64,000 bases of DNA, from contig NZ_CP107785.1 of NCBI RefSeq assembly GCF_036345915.1, positions 6,882,001 through 6,946,000 on the forward strand, read 5' to 3'. The stretch's first letter is position 1, and every line of letters begins with the position of its first letter. The notes under the pieces are model-generated. The model did not search any database, was not told the origin of the DNA, and was given only the letters and a program-made list of their open reading frames with translations. Of the stretch, positions 7,791-14,739 are shown in pieces. Source of the DNA: Nocardia sp. NBC_00565 (GTDB lineage: Bacteria > Actinomycetota > Actinomycetes > Mycobacteriales > Mycobacteriaceae). The position numbers and the translations under genes are program-made.

Positions 7791-8942
7791 GTGCCGATTA
7801 TGGGAACCGAATCGGGAGCGCGACCACCGGAAACCCGCGCGGCTCGACCCGAAACACGAGCCGCGACAACCGCCGGGCCCCGCGACGATCTCGCGGACGG
7901 CACGGGGGCGGCGAGGGGGTGGCAAAGAGGCGGAGCCGACGGGGTGGGTAAACACAGCTCGGCGATGCCGGTCGCCGCAGTGGCGCCGGGACCGGCTGCG
8001 GTACAGCCGCAGCCGGTCCCGGCGTTGTCGGATGAGTTCCTGGTTCTCGGCCTCGATGTCGGCGGCACCACGATGAAGGGCGAGATCACCGATGCATCCG
8101 GCCTGGTGCTGGCCTCGGGTGTGGTGGCGACACCGCAGGGCGAGGCGGCCTTCGAAACCATGGGGGCGCTCGGCGATCAACTGCTGGCCGAACTGACCGA
8201 CGAGCAGCGCGACCTGGTCGCGCGCGCGGCTGTATTACTGCCGGGCATCGTCGACCCCGTCCGCTCGATCGCGGTATTCAGTAGCAATGTCGGCTGGCGC
8301 GATGTGCATATCGGCGACCGGTTCACCGCACGCTGGGGCATGCCGGTGCTGATCGAGCACGATGTCGCGGTGGCCGGCTGGGCCGAATGGCGTTTCGGCG
8401 CGGGGCGCGGCCACGACGATGTCTGCGTGGTCATTCTCGGTACCGGCATCAGCGGCACCCTGTCGGTCGGCGGCAGGCTGGTGCGCAGCGGGTACGGGCA
8501 GACCGGCGAATACGGTCACATCCCGGTGCGGCACGCGGACGGATTGCGTTGTCCCTGCGGCAATATCGGCTGTGTAGAAACCGTCGCGTCCGGAGCATCG
8601 ATCGCGCGCGCCTATGGCCAGCGCACCGGACACGAAACGGCAAGCGCGGCCGATGTTTTCGCACTGCTCGACACCGATGCGAATGCCAAAGCCGTTGTCG
8701 CCGACGCGATCAGCGCGCTGGCCGACGGACTGCTCGGCCTCATCCACGCGGCCTGTCCCGAATTGATCATCCTCGGCGGTGGCCTCGCAGGCGCCGGACC
8801 CGCGCTGACCGAACCCCTGCACCGCACCCTGGCCGAACGGCTGCGCGTTGTCCCGGCACCCGAGGTCGTACTCGGCGAATTCGGCGTGCGGGCCGGTCTT
8901 GCGGGAGCCGCACTCTTCGCCCGGCAGGGAACGCTCGCATGA
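7791..8942 (+). CDS. ROK-family sugar kinase (N-acetylhexosamine kinase candidate)
   Basis: The catalytic part is a standard ROK kinase: FLVLGLDVGGTTMKGEI (phosphate-1 loop), LPGIVDP, LIEHDVAVAGWAEW, GTGISG, and the zinc motif CPCGNIGCVE. It should phosphorylate a hexose or N-acetylhexosamine at O6. From GTG 7791, which has AGGA upstream, the protein is 383 residues with about 80 extra low-complexity N-terminal residues. Family members are near 300. Internal starts at ATG 7965 or TTG 8025 would give normal length, and the latter lies just after a perfect 18-bp hairpin, so the true start is unsettled. The stop overlaps a small downstream ORF. As AgaK or NagK it would act before the NagA deacetylase. 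Confidence 0.85.
   Translation: MPIMGTESGARPPETRAARPETRAATTAGPRDDLADGTGAARGWQRGGADGVGKHSSAMPVAAVAPGPAAVQPQPVPALSDEFLVLGLDVGGTTMKGEITDASGLVLASGVVATPQGEAAFETMGALGDQLLAELTDEQRDLVARAAVLLPGIVDPVRSIAVFSSNVGWRDVHIGDRFTARWGMPVLIEHDVAVAGWAEWRFGAGRGHDDVCVVILGTGISGTLSVGGRLVRSGYGQTGEYGHIPVRHADGLRCPCGNIGCVETVASGASIARAYGQRTGHETASAADVFALLDTDANAKAVVADAISALADGLLGLIHAACPELIILGGGLAGAGPALTEPLHRTLAERLRVVPAPEVVLGEFGVRAGLAGAALFARQGTLA
7984..8024 (+). other. Perfect 18-bp stem, 5-base loop, just before the conserved ROK domain
   Basis: The arms 7984-8001 and 8007-8024 are exactly complementary around a TACAG loop. There is no T-tract. The hairpin lies inside the proline/alanine-rich N-terminal extension of the kinase gene if the upstream start is used, or in a leader if the start is downstream. 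It could be an attenuator, mRNA stabiliser or partial terminator separating the SIS gene from the rest of the operon. Confidence 0.6.
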
Positions 8943-9121
8943 CAGGCGGACTCCCTGCCGTCGAATCAAGCGACACCGCCCCCACGGAATCTATCCGGGC
9001 CGAGCGTGACCGCACACGAAGACGGTTCGTCGACCGGGCACTGTGCGCACCGTTTCCAGGCGCACCGTTTCCAGGCGCACCGTTCCTGGTAGAAGTACAC
9101 GGAACGGAGGTGCGCCCATGA
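8939..9121 (+). CDS. Small ORF (60 residues) coupled to ROK kinase and nagA
   Basis: An ATG at 8939 overlaps the kinase stop (ATGA), and the ORF ends in a TGA that overlaps the nagA start in the same way. AGGGAA lies at a good distance upstream. The peptide is Arg/Glu-rich in the middle (SIRAERDRTRRRFVDRAL) and then carries an in-frame repeat APFPG-APFPG-APFL from a 15-bp tandem DNA repeat. No family is recognised. The double overlap argues for translation, if only to couple nagA to the kinase, but a spacer that happens to be open cannot be excluded. nagA has its own strong GGAGG within the 3' end of this ORF. Confidence 0.45.
   Translation: MTGGLPAVESSDTAPTESIRAERDRTRRRFVDRALCAPFPGAPFPGAPFLVEVHGTEVRP
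9046..9089 (+). repeat. 15-bp tandem repeat, about three copies
   Basis: CGCACCGTTTCCAGG occurs at 9046-9060 and 9061-9075, with a third slightly changed copy at 9076-9089. The unit keeps the reading frame of the small ORF and encodes APFPG. Copy number may vary between strains. Confidence 0.85.
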
Positions 9122-10278
9122 CATCGACGAGCGACCTCGAAATCCGCGGGCGGATCGTATCCGCTACCGCACAGTTCGACGACGGCGTCCTATCGGTAGA
9201 CGGCGAACGTATCGCCCAGGTGCAATCGTTCGCGGAGTGGGTTGCCGCGCATCCGGATTCGATCGCGCCACCGTTTGCCGGAACGGTGCTGCCCGGACTT
9301 GTCGACATTCACAACCACGGCGGATTCGGGCATCGGTTCGACACCATCGACCCCGACGAAGCACGGGCCGCCGCGCGGTTCCATCACACGCACGGCTCCA
9401 CGACGGTGCTGGCGAGCGTCGTCACCGGCGCGGCGGCGGATATGGTCGCGCAGGTCGCGACGCTGCGCACGTTGGTGGCGGACGGCACGATCGCCGGCAT
9501 CCACGCCGAGGGACCGTTTCTGGCAGCCGCGCGGTGCGGTGCGCAGGATCCGCGCTATCTGCGCGATCCCGATCTCGAGCTGACCGAGCAGCTGCTCGCG
9601 GCCGCCGACGGGCAGTTGCGGGTGATGACGCTCGCACCGGAGCTGCCGGGTTTCGACAAGGTCGCACAACGGCTTTCCGATAGCGATGTGGTGGTGTCAC
9701 TGGGCCACAGCGATACCGACTTCACCCGGTTCCGCCATGCCCTGCGCCCCACCGGATTCGGCGGTCTGGTGACGCACTTGGCGAACGGCATGCCGCCGCT
9801 GCACCACCGCAGGCCCGGACCGGTGGCCGCCGCGCTCGTCGCCGCATCCCAGCGACACGCGGTAGTCGAACTGATCGGCGACGGGGTGCACGTCGACTCC
9901 GGTTTCGGCGCATTGGTTTTCGCCACCGCGCCCGGACAGATCGCGCTGATCACCGACGCGATGCAGGCGGCCGGGATGCCCGACGGCGAGTACCAGCTCG
10001 GCCCGCAGGTGGTCCGCGTCATCGACGGCGTGGCCCGGGTGGCCAACGGCTCCATCGCCGGCGGCACCGCGCATCTCCTGAAATGCCTCGCCTGGGCGGT
10101 CGACACCTGCGGTGTACCGCTCTGCGATGCTGTGATTGCCGCCACATCAATTCCGGCCGCGGCGGCCGGACTGGCCGATGTGGGCGACCTCTCGACCGAT
10201 CACTTCGCCGACCTATTGATAGTTGATGACAATCTCCAGTTGCGACGGGTGCTCAGACATGGACAGTGGTTGACGTGA
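9118..10278 (+). CDS. nagA: N-acetylhexosamine-6-phosphate deacetylase (NagA/AgaA)
   Basis: 386 residues from ATG 9118, which has GGAGG eight bases upstream. Amidohydrolase fold: LPGLVDIHNHGGFGHRF (HxH-type metal or substrate loop), GIHAEGPFL (conserved metal-binding Glu), SLGHSD (His), THLANGMPPLHHR (THLFNAM-like), LIGDGVHV and ITDAMQAAG (catalytic Asp). It removes the N-acetyl group from GlcNAc-6-P or GalNAc-6-P. Its position between a ROK kinase and tagatose-pathway-type genes makes AgaA-like use on GalNAc-6-P likely, although sequence alone does not separate the two. Its stop overlaps the next gene start. Confidence 0.92.
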   Translation: MTSTSDLEIRGRIVSATAQFDDGVLSVDGERIAQVQSFAEWVAAHPDSIAPPFAGTVLPGLVDIHNHGGFGHRFDTIDPDEARAAARFHHTHGSTTVLASVVTGAAADMVAQVATLRTLVADGTIAGIHAEGPFLAAARCGAQDPRYLRDPDLELTEQLLAAADGQLRVMTLAPELPGFDKVAQRLSDSDVVVSLGHSDTDFTRFRHALRPTGFGGLVTHLANGMPPLHHRRPGPVAAALVAASQRHAVVELIGDGVHVDSGFGALVFATAPGQIALITDAMQAAGMPDGEYQLGPQVVRVIDGVARVANGSIAGGTAHLLKCLAWAVDTCGVPLCDAVIAATSIPAAAAGLADVGDLSTDHFADLLIVDDNLQLRRVLRHGQWLT

Positions 10279-11255
10279 TCCTCACCGTGACAATGAATCC
10301 CGCCTACGATATGACCTACCGCGTAGAGCATTTCGAGCGCGGCCAGGCGCATCGGGTCCGTTCGGTCGAACAGCGCATCGGCGGCAAGGGCATCAATGTG
10401 ACGCGGGTGCTCAATCAGCTCGGGAAATATGCCAGGGCTACCGGTTTCTCCGACCATGCCTTCGCGGCCGCCGCGGAATTGGAGATGCCGGTCGATTTCG
10501 TACACGCGCTGCCCTGGGTCCGGCGCACGGTGGTGATCAGCGAATCCGATGACGGTACCGCGACCGCGCTGTGGGAACCCGGCGCGCGCGTCTCGAATCC
10601 ACATGCCGCCGAACAGCTCTCGGTCCGGGTTGCCGGAATGCTGCCCGATATCAACGGCCTCGTCATCTCGGGATCACTGCCGGGCGGTATCGCGGCCGGC
10701 CTGCCCGCCGAAATCGCCCGCACCGCCATCGCCGCCGGCGTGCCGACCATCTGCGATGTCGACGGTGAGTCGCTGCGCCTGGCCGCCCAGGTGCCGGGCG
10801 TCGTCCTGATGCCCAATACCGAAGAGCTGGAACGGCTCACCGGACGGGTTCCGGTGACCCCGGACGAGGTCGCCACGGCCGCACGCCCGCTCATCGAGCG
10901 CGGGGTGCGCGCCATCATCGCCACCCGCGGCGCCGAGGGCATGATCGTGGTCACCGCCGAGGGCGCATGGTCGGCCGTACTGCCCGAACCGCTCGCCGGA
11001 AATCCCACCGGCGCAGGTGATTCCGCAGCAGCCGCGGTGATCGCCGCACTCTCCGAGGCCGACGTCCTGCCGGACTGGTCCGCCATCCTCGTCGATGCCG
11101 TCGCCACCTCCGCCGCCGCGGTCGTCATCCCGGTCGCCGGCGAGATCGATCGCAGCCTGCGTGCCCGCGTCGCGCCCACCGTGGTCGTCGAACGACTAGC
11201 CGACCCCGCGGCCGAGTCCAGCCCTGGGGACCCCACCCAGGAGACTTCGCCGTGA
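10275..11255 (+). CDS. PfkB-family hexose-phosphate kinase (tagatose-6-P or fructose-1-P kinase type)
   Basis: 326 residues from GTG 10275, which overlaps the nagA stop (GTGA); a GTG at 10266 adds three residues. The N-terminus ILTVTMNPAYDMTY and the signature GGKGINVTRVLNQLG are those of the LacC/FruK/PfkB branch, and NPTGAGDSAAAAV near residue 245 carries the catalytic Asp. This branch phosphorylates fructose-1-P, fructose-6-P or tagatose-6-P. Next to a class II ketose-bisphosphate aldolase and an AgaS-like protein, a tagatose-6-P kinase role is favoured. The C-terminus has an extra Pro/Thr-rich tail. The stop overlaps the aldolase start. Confidence 0.85.
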   Translation: MILTVTMNPAYDMTYRVEHFERGQAHRVRSVEQRIGGKGINVTRVLNQLGKYARATGFSDHAFAAAAELEMPVDFVHALPWVRRTVVISESDDGTATALWEPGARVSNPHAAEQLSVRVAGMLPDINGLVISGSLPGGIAAGLPAEIARTAIAAGVPTICDVDGESLRLAAQVPGVVLMPNTEELERLTGRVPVTPDEVATAARPLIERGVRAIIATRGAEGMIVVTAEGAWSAVLPEPLAGNPTGAGDSAAAAVIAALSEADVLPDWSAILVDAVATSAAAVVIPVAGEIDRSLRARVAPTVVVERLADPAAESSPGDPTQETSP

Positions 11256-12079
11256 CCTCGAGACCCGTCCCTGACCTGATCAGCGCCGCCCGCCCGGGCG
11301 GTCTCGGCGCGTTCAACGTGATCACCCTCGAACACGCCGAGGCCATCGCCGCGGCCGCAGAGGCGGCGAAACGACCGGTGCTGCTCCAGCTTTCGGAGAA
11401 TACGGTGCACTACCACGGCAGCCTGGCCCCGATCGCCCTCGCCTGCCTGCGGATCGCCGCCGACAGCACCGCGGATATCGCCGTCCACCTGGATCACGCC
11501 ACCTCGTTCGAACTCATTCGCACCGCTGTCGACCTCGGCATTCGCTCGGTCATGTATGACGGCTCCACCCTCGATTACGCCGAAAACGTCACCGCCACCG
11601 CCGATATCACCCGCTGGTGCCACGACCGCGAGGTCTTCGTCGAAGCCGAACTCGGTGCGGTGGGCGGCAAGGACGGCGCGCACGCTCCTGGTGTCCGCAC
11701 CGATCCGGACGAGGCCGTCGAATTCGTCGCGAGCACCGGCGTGGACGCGCTGGCCGTCGCAGTCGGCTCCTCGCACGCCATGCAGACCCGCACCGCCGAA
11801 TTGGATAACGACCTGATTGCCGGCCTGGCCGCGAAAGTGCCTGTCCCCCTTGTGCTGCACGGCTCCTCCGGTGTTCCCGATGCGGGTCTGCGCGCCGCCG
11901 TCGAGCACGGCATGACCAAAATCAACATTGCCACCCGCCTGAATGTCGTTGCCACCGACGCGATTCGGAGCACGCTGGCCGACAGCCCCACGCTCTGCGA
12001 CCCGCGCAAGTACCTGAAATCCGCTCGCAGCGTTATCAAGTCGGAAGTCGAACACCTTCTGCTGGTGCTCGCCCGGTAG
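11252..12079 (+). CDS. Class II ketose-bisphosphate aldolase (tagatose-1,6-bisphosphate type)
   Basis: 275 residues, starting with a GTG that overlaps the previous stop. Class II aldolase marks: GAFNVITLEHAEAI, VHLDHATSFELI (catalytic Asp and zinc His), SVMYDGSTLDYAENV, VEAELGAVGGKDG, PLVLHGSSGV (zinc His) and GMTKINIATRLN. At 275 residues it fits the GatY/KbaY/Fba short class. It splits a ketose-1,6-bisphosphate into dihydroxyacetone phosphate and glyceraldehyde-3-phosphate. As last gene of the operon it completes the route to central metabolism. The choice between tagatose and fructose bisphosphate comes from context only. The following 129 bp hold weak hairpins but no T-rich terminator. 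Confidence 0.87.
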   Translation: MTSRPVPDLISAARPGGLGAFNVITLEHAEAIAAAAEAAKRPVLLQLSENTVHYHGSLAPIALACLRIAADSTADIAVHLDHATSFELIRTAVDLGIRSVMYDGSTLDYAENVTATADITRWCHDREVFVEAELGAVGGKDGAHAPGVRTDPDEAVEFVASTGVDALAVAVGSSHAMQTRTAELDNDLIAGLAAKVPVPLVLHGSSGVPDAGLRAAVEHGMTKINIATRLNVVATDAIRSTLADSPTLCDPRKYLKSARSVIKSEVEHLLLVLAR

Positions 12080-12208
12080 CGCCTCACCAGCCCCGGGAAG
12101 TATGGGCAGCCTCCGGTGAGCAGCGATGATACGATGAATTGCTCTTAGTTTAGCTAAGCATTTGCTGTCCATCCGAGCTGTGTCACCTGATGAAGGAAAA
12201 ACAACTCC

Positions 12209-13663
12209 ATGGCTGTCATCCTGCGATCAGGAGAACAGCGCGCTGCCGATGTGGGGACCGAGCCCAGAGCCCCGCACAAGTTAACGCCCAGTGCCTTGCC
12301 ACCCAGTGCCTTGTCACCCAGCGCCTTAACACTCAGTGCCGCAATCATATTCGCATCCCTATCCATCGGCGCCTGGCTGGCCTTCCTACGGCCCAACTGG
12401 CAGATGTACTGGCACCAAGTCGATCTCCAGGTCTATATGTGGGGCGGCACGGCCGCGGCGACACATCCGGCGTTGCTGTACGACGGCCGCGGCCCGCTCG
12501 GCCTGCCCTTCCTCTACCCCGTCTTCGCCGCCTGGATCTGCGCCGAACTGTCGCGGTTCCCGATCAATTACATCGGGACCGGCGTCACCATCCTCACGAT
12601 GGCATCACTGTTCGTGAGCGTATGGAGCGCCGGCAAACTCCAACATCAGCGCCGCAGCGCCGGGTTGCTGGCACTGGCGATCGCCATCACCGGAGCCGCG
12701 ATCTGGCTGGAGCCCGTCCAGCAGACATTCCGGTTCGGACAACTCAGCGCGATTCTCATGGCTTTGGTGCTGGCGGATCTGGCCATCCCCAAGCAGAGTC
12801 GGTACCGCGGCATCCTCATCGGCATCGCGACCGGACTGAAACTGACCCCCGCGGTCTTCATCGTCTATCTGCTCATCACCCGCCAGTTCCGCGCCGCCGC
12901 CACGGCCGCCGCGACCTTCGGCGCGACGGTCGCGATCGGCTTCTGGTACCGACCGACCCAGGCGCTGCAGTTCTGGACCACCACCATGTCGTCACAGAAC
13001 CGGATCGGCTTCGCCTATGTGCAGAATCAGTCGATCAACGGCATGTTCGGCCGGCTGCAATGGTCGAACTGGGATGACACGACGGCATCGTTCGTTTGCG
13101 CGGGTCTGCTCGCACTGGCCGGAATCGCGGCGGCCCGGATCGCCTATCTACGCGGCGACGAACTGCTCGGCGCGCTGCTCGCTGCCACGGTGATGCTGCT
13201 GGTCTCGCCGATTTCCTGGACCCACTACTGGGTGTGGATCGTGCCTGCGCTGCTGTGGCTGATCCACGCGCTGCGCCGGCGTTCGCTCGCCATCCGGATC
13301 GGCGTCCCCATGATCAGCTACCTGTTCGTCTTCGCGTGGCCGCTGCGGGCCGACCGGTTCGGATCGTGGGATCCGGACCTGCCGCTGCTGCCACAGGGGC
13401 TGATCTGGCAGGTGCCGCAGACCGAGGGCCGGGAATTCCGTTGGACACTATGGCAATTCCTGCTCGGCGATTCCTACACGCTGCTCGCCACCGTCGCGCT
13501 CATCGCCGCGATCGTCTGGCTGCTCCCGCTGGAACCCCCGCAATTGCCGGACGAGGTTGTCGCGGACCGGCGGCGCGTGCGAGGGGTCGGCGCCGCCGGT
13601 CGGCGAGAAGGCGGTCCGAGCAGTGAACCGCCGAGGTCGAGCGAGTTGGAAGCCATGAGGTAA
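12209..13663 (+). CDS. GT87-family polyprenyl-phosphomannose-dependent mannosyltransferase
   Basis: 484 residues, around ten membrane segments. Typical of the mycobacterial-type GT-C family 87: LQVYMWGGTAAATHPALLYDG near residue 75 with the loop acidic residue, FLYPVFAA, LKLTPAVFIVYLL, NQSINGM and LLVSPISWTHYWVW. Members add alpha-mannose units to lipomannan, lipoarabinomannan or related lipids outside the membrane, using polyprenyl-phosphomannose. The N-terminus is preceded by a low-complexity segment encoded by a 15-bp tandem repeat, and a hydrophilic Arg/Pro-rich tail follows the last helix. It stands alone between the amino-sugar operon and the convergent DUF3349 block, whose reading frame overlaps its 3' end. 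Confidence 0.85.
   Translation: MAVILRSGEQRAADVGTEPRAPHKLTPSALPPSALSPSALTLSAAIIFASLSIGAWLAFLRPNWQMYWHQVDLQVYMWGGTAAATHPALLYDGRGPLGLPFLYPVFAAWICAELSRFPINYIGTGVTILTMASLFVSVWSAGKLQHQRRSAGLLALAIAITGAAIWLEPVQQTFRFGQLSAILMALVLADLAIPKQSRYRGILIGIATGLKLTPAVFIVYLLITRQFRAAATAAATFGATVAIGFWYRPTQALQFWTTTMSSQNRIGFAYVQNQSINGMFGRLQWSNWDDTTASFVCAGLLALAGIAAARIAYLRGDELLGALLAATVMLLVSPISWTHYWVWIVPALLWLIHALRRRSLAIRIGVPMISYLFVFAWPLRADRFGSWDPDLPLLPQGLIWQVPQTEGREFRWTLWQFLLGDSYTLLATVALIAAIVWLLPLEPPQLPDEVVADRRRVRGVGAAGRREGGPSSEPPRSSELEAMR
12287..12331 (+). repeat. 15-bp tandem repeat (three units) in the GT87 N-terminus
   Basis: Three successive units of the form CCCAGTGCCTTGTCA begin at 12287, 12302 and 12317, with a partial fourth after. 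In frame they encode PSALP/PSALS/PSALT. They lie in the cytoplasmic N-terminal tail before the first membrane helix. Confidence 0.8.
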
Positions 13664-14095
13664 GGCCGATTCGCGGTAGCCCACTTCCATCTTCCATTCG
13701 CCGACACCGTTCATCCTGCTGCGGCTACCTCGAGAATGCTGGCGATCCAGCTGTGAATCGCCTGGGAACCGCGGGCTCCGATCAGCCGGCGCTGCCGGGT
13801 CGAAACCCCAGCGGTCGCGGCCCGGACGGTCGTAGCCGTCGGGGCCGTAACCGTCCGGGGTCCGTAGATGCACCTGGATATCCGCCTTATCGGCCGGAAG
13901 GTCGCCACCGCTGGCGATCGCTTGCGGGTCGCTCGAAACAACACTGTCAGCCAGTTCCGCCGCGATCTGGTGGACCTCGGCATCGGAGAGGCGGCGGCGC
14001 AGCAGCGCGAGCAGTGGAATGTAGTCGGATTCCGGGACACCGTCCGGATATCCGGCTCGCAGCCAGTCGATGATGGCGTTCAGGAACGGCGGCAT
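13448..14095 (-). CDS. DUF3349 protein with an unusually long, possibly spurious tail
   Basis: The first 70 or so residues are a clear DUF3349 domain (FLNAIIDWLRAGYPDGVPES, PLLALLRRRLSDAEVHQIAAEL), the family of M. tuberculosis Rv0543c, whose function is unknown. The family normally ends near 100-110 residues with a GGWP-type motif, as in the neighbour at 14109. Here the frame instead runs through a Gly/Asp/Tyr-rich stretch to 215 residues, and its last 70 codons are antisense to the end of the GT87 gene. The natural stop may have been lost or a frameshift may have occurred after residue 85. It is last in the PitA operon, 13 bp after its paralogue. Confidence 0.65.
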   Translation of the reverse strand: MPPFLNAIIDWLRAGYPDGVPESDYIPLLALLRRRLSDAEVHQIAAELADSVVSSDPQAIASGGDLPADKADIQVHLRTPDGYGPDGYDRPGRDRWGFDPAAPADRSPRFPGDSQLDRQHSRGSRSRMNGVGEWKMEVGYRESALPHGFQLARPRRFTARTAFSPTGGADPSHAPPVRDNLVRQLRGFQREQPDDRGDERDGGEQRVGIAEQELP

Positions 14096-14108
14096 CGAGG
14101 AACCTACC

Positions 14109-14444
14109 TCAGTCGGTGTCGATCAACGGAGTCGCCAGCGGCCAGCCGCCCGCCGCCAGATGCGAAGCGACCCTGGCGATATCGTGCTCATCCGGCTGCT
14201 CCTTCGCCATCCGCGCGATCGCCGCCTCGATATCGGCGTGGCTGATCTCGCTGTCCGGATTGGCGTCCACCAACTGCTCGGCGATCGCGACCACCTCATA
14301 GTCGGTCAGGTGGCGGTGCAGCACGGCGAACAGGGCAACGTAGTCCGACCGCGGAACCCCCTGCGGATATCCGGCCCGCAGCCAGCCGATGACGCGGCCG
14401 AGCAGATTCGGCCGGACCTGAGCGGATTTCGCTGGATCAGTCAC
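14109..14444 (-). CDS. DUF3349 protein
   Basis: 111 residues from GTG 14444, with a good GGAAGG upstream. It has the whole DUF3349 pattern: VIGWLRAGYPQGVPRSDYVA, LHRHLTDYEVVAIAEQLV, SHADIEAAIARM, DIARVASHLAAGGWPL. The fold is small and helical and of unknown function. The gene order PitA, small membrane protein, DUF3349 matches M. tuberculosis Rv0545c-Rv0544c-Rv0543c as remembered, so a link with phosphate transport is possible. The second copy downstream indicates a local duplication. Confidence 0.85.
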   Translation of the reverse strand: MTDPAKSAQVRPNLLGRVIGWLRAGYPQGVPRSDYVALFAVLHRHLTDYEVVAIAEQLVDANPDSEISHADIEAAIARMAKEQPDEHDIARVASHLAAGGWPLATPLIDTD

Positions 14445-14455
14445 AGTGTCCTTCC

Positions 14456-14731
14456 TTACTGTCCGAACAGATGAATACCGAACTCGGCCGCCAGGAAAGC
14501 CTTCGCGGTGTACAGAATTCCGATAAAAATGGCCGCGATGATCAGCGCGAAACAGGTGAGGGCACCGGCCAGCGCGGGGTAATTGCGTTGGGCGGCACGG
14601 CCGTCCACGGCGGCGGCGACCGACCAGAGCCGAACCCCGACGGCGAAGATGATCGGCAGGCCCGCACCGAGCAGCAGACCAGCGACGGTCACCTGCCACA
14701 GCGCGTTCAGATTCGTGACGAGCGTATGCAC
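14456..14731 (-). CDS. Small conserved membrane protein (Rv0544c-like)
   Basis: 91 residues from GTG 14731, with GGAGG immediately upstream, nine bases after the pitA stop. Two membrane helices are visible (VTVAGLLLGAGLPIIFAVGV and the stretch ALTCFALIIAAIFIGILY) with a short basic loop between them. It lies between pitA and the DUF3349 genes, the same position as Rv0544c in M. tuberculosis. It could be an accessory subunit of the phosphate transporter. The function is unknown. Confidence 0.8.
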   Translation of the reverse strand: MHTLVTNLNALWQVTVAGLLLGAGLPIIFAVGVRLWSVAAAVDGRAAQRNYPALAGALTCFALIIAAIFIGILYTAKAFLAAEFGIHLFGQ

Positions 14732-14739
14732 GGCGCCTC

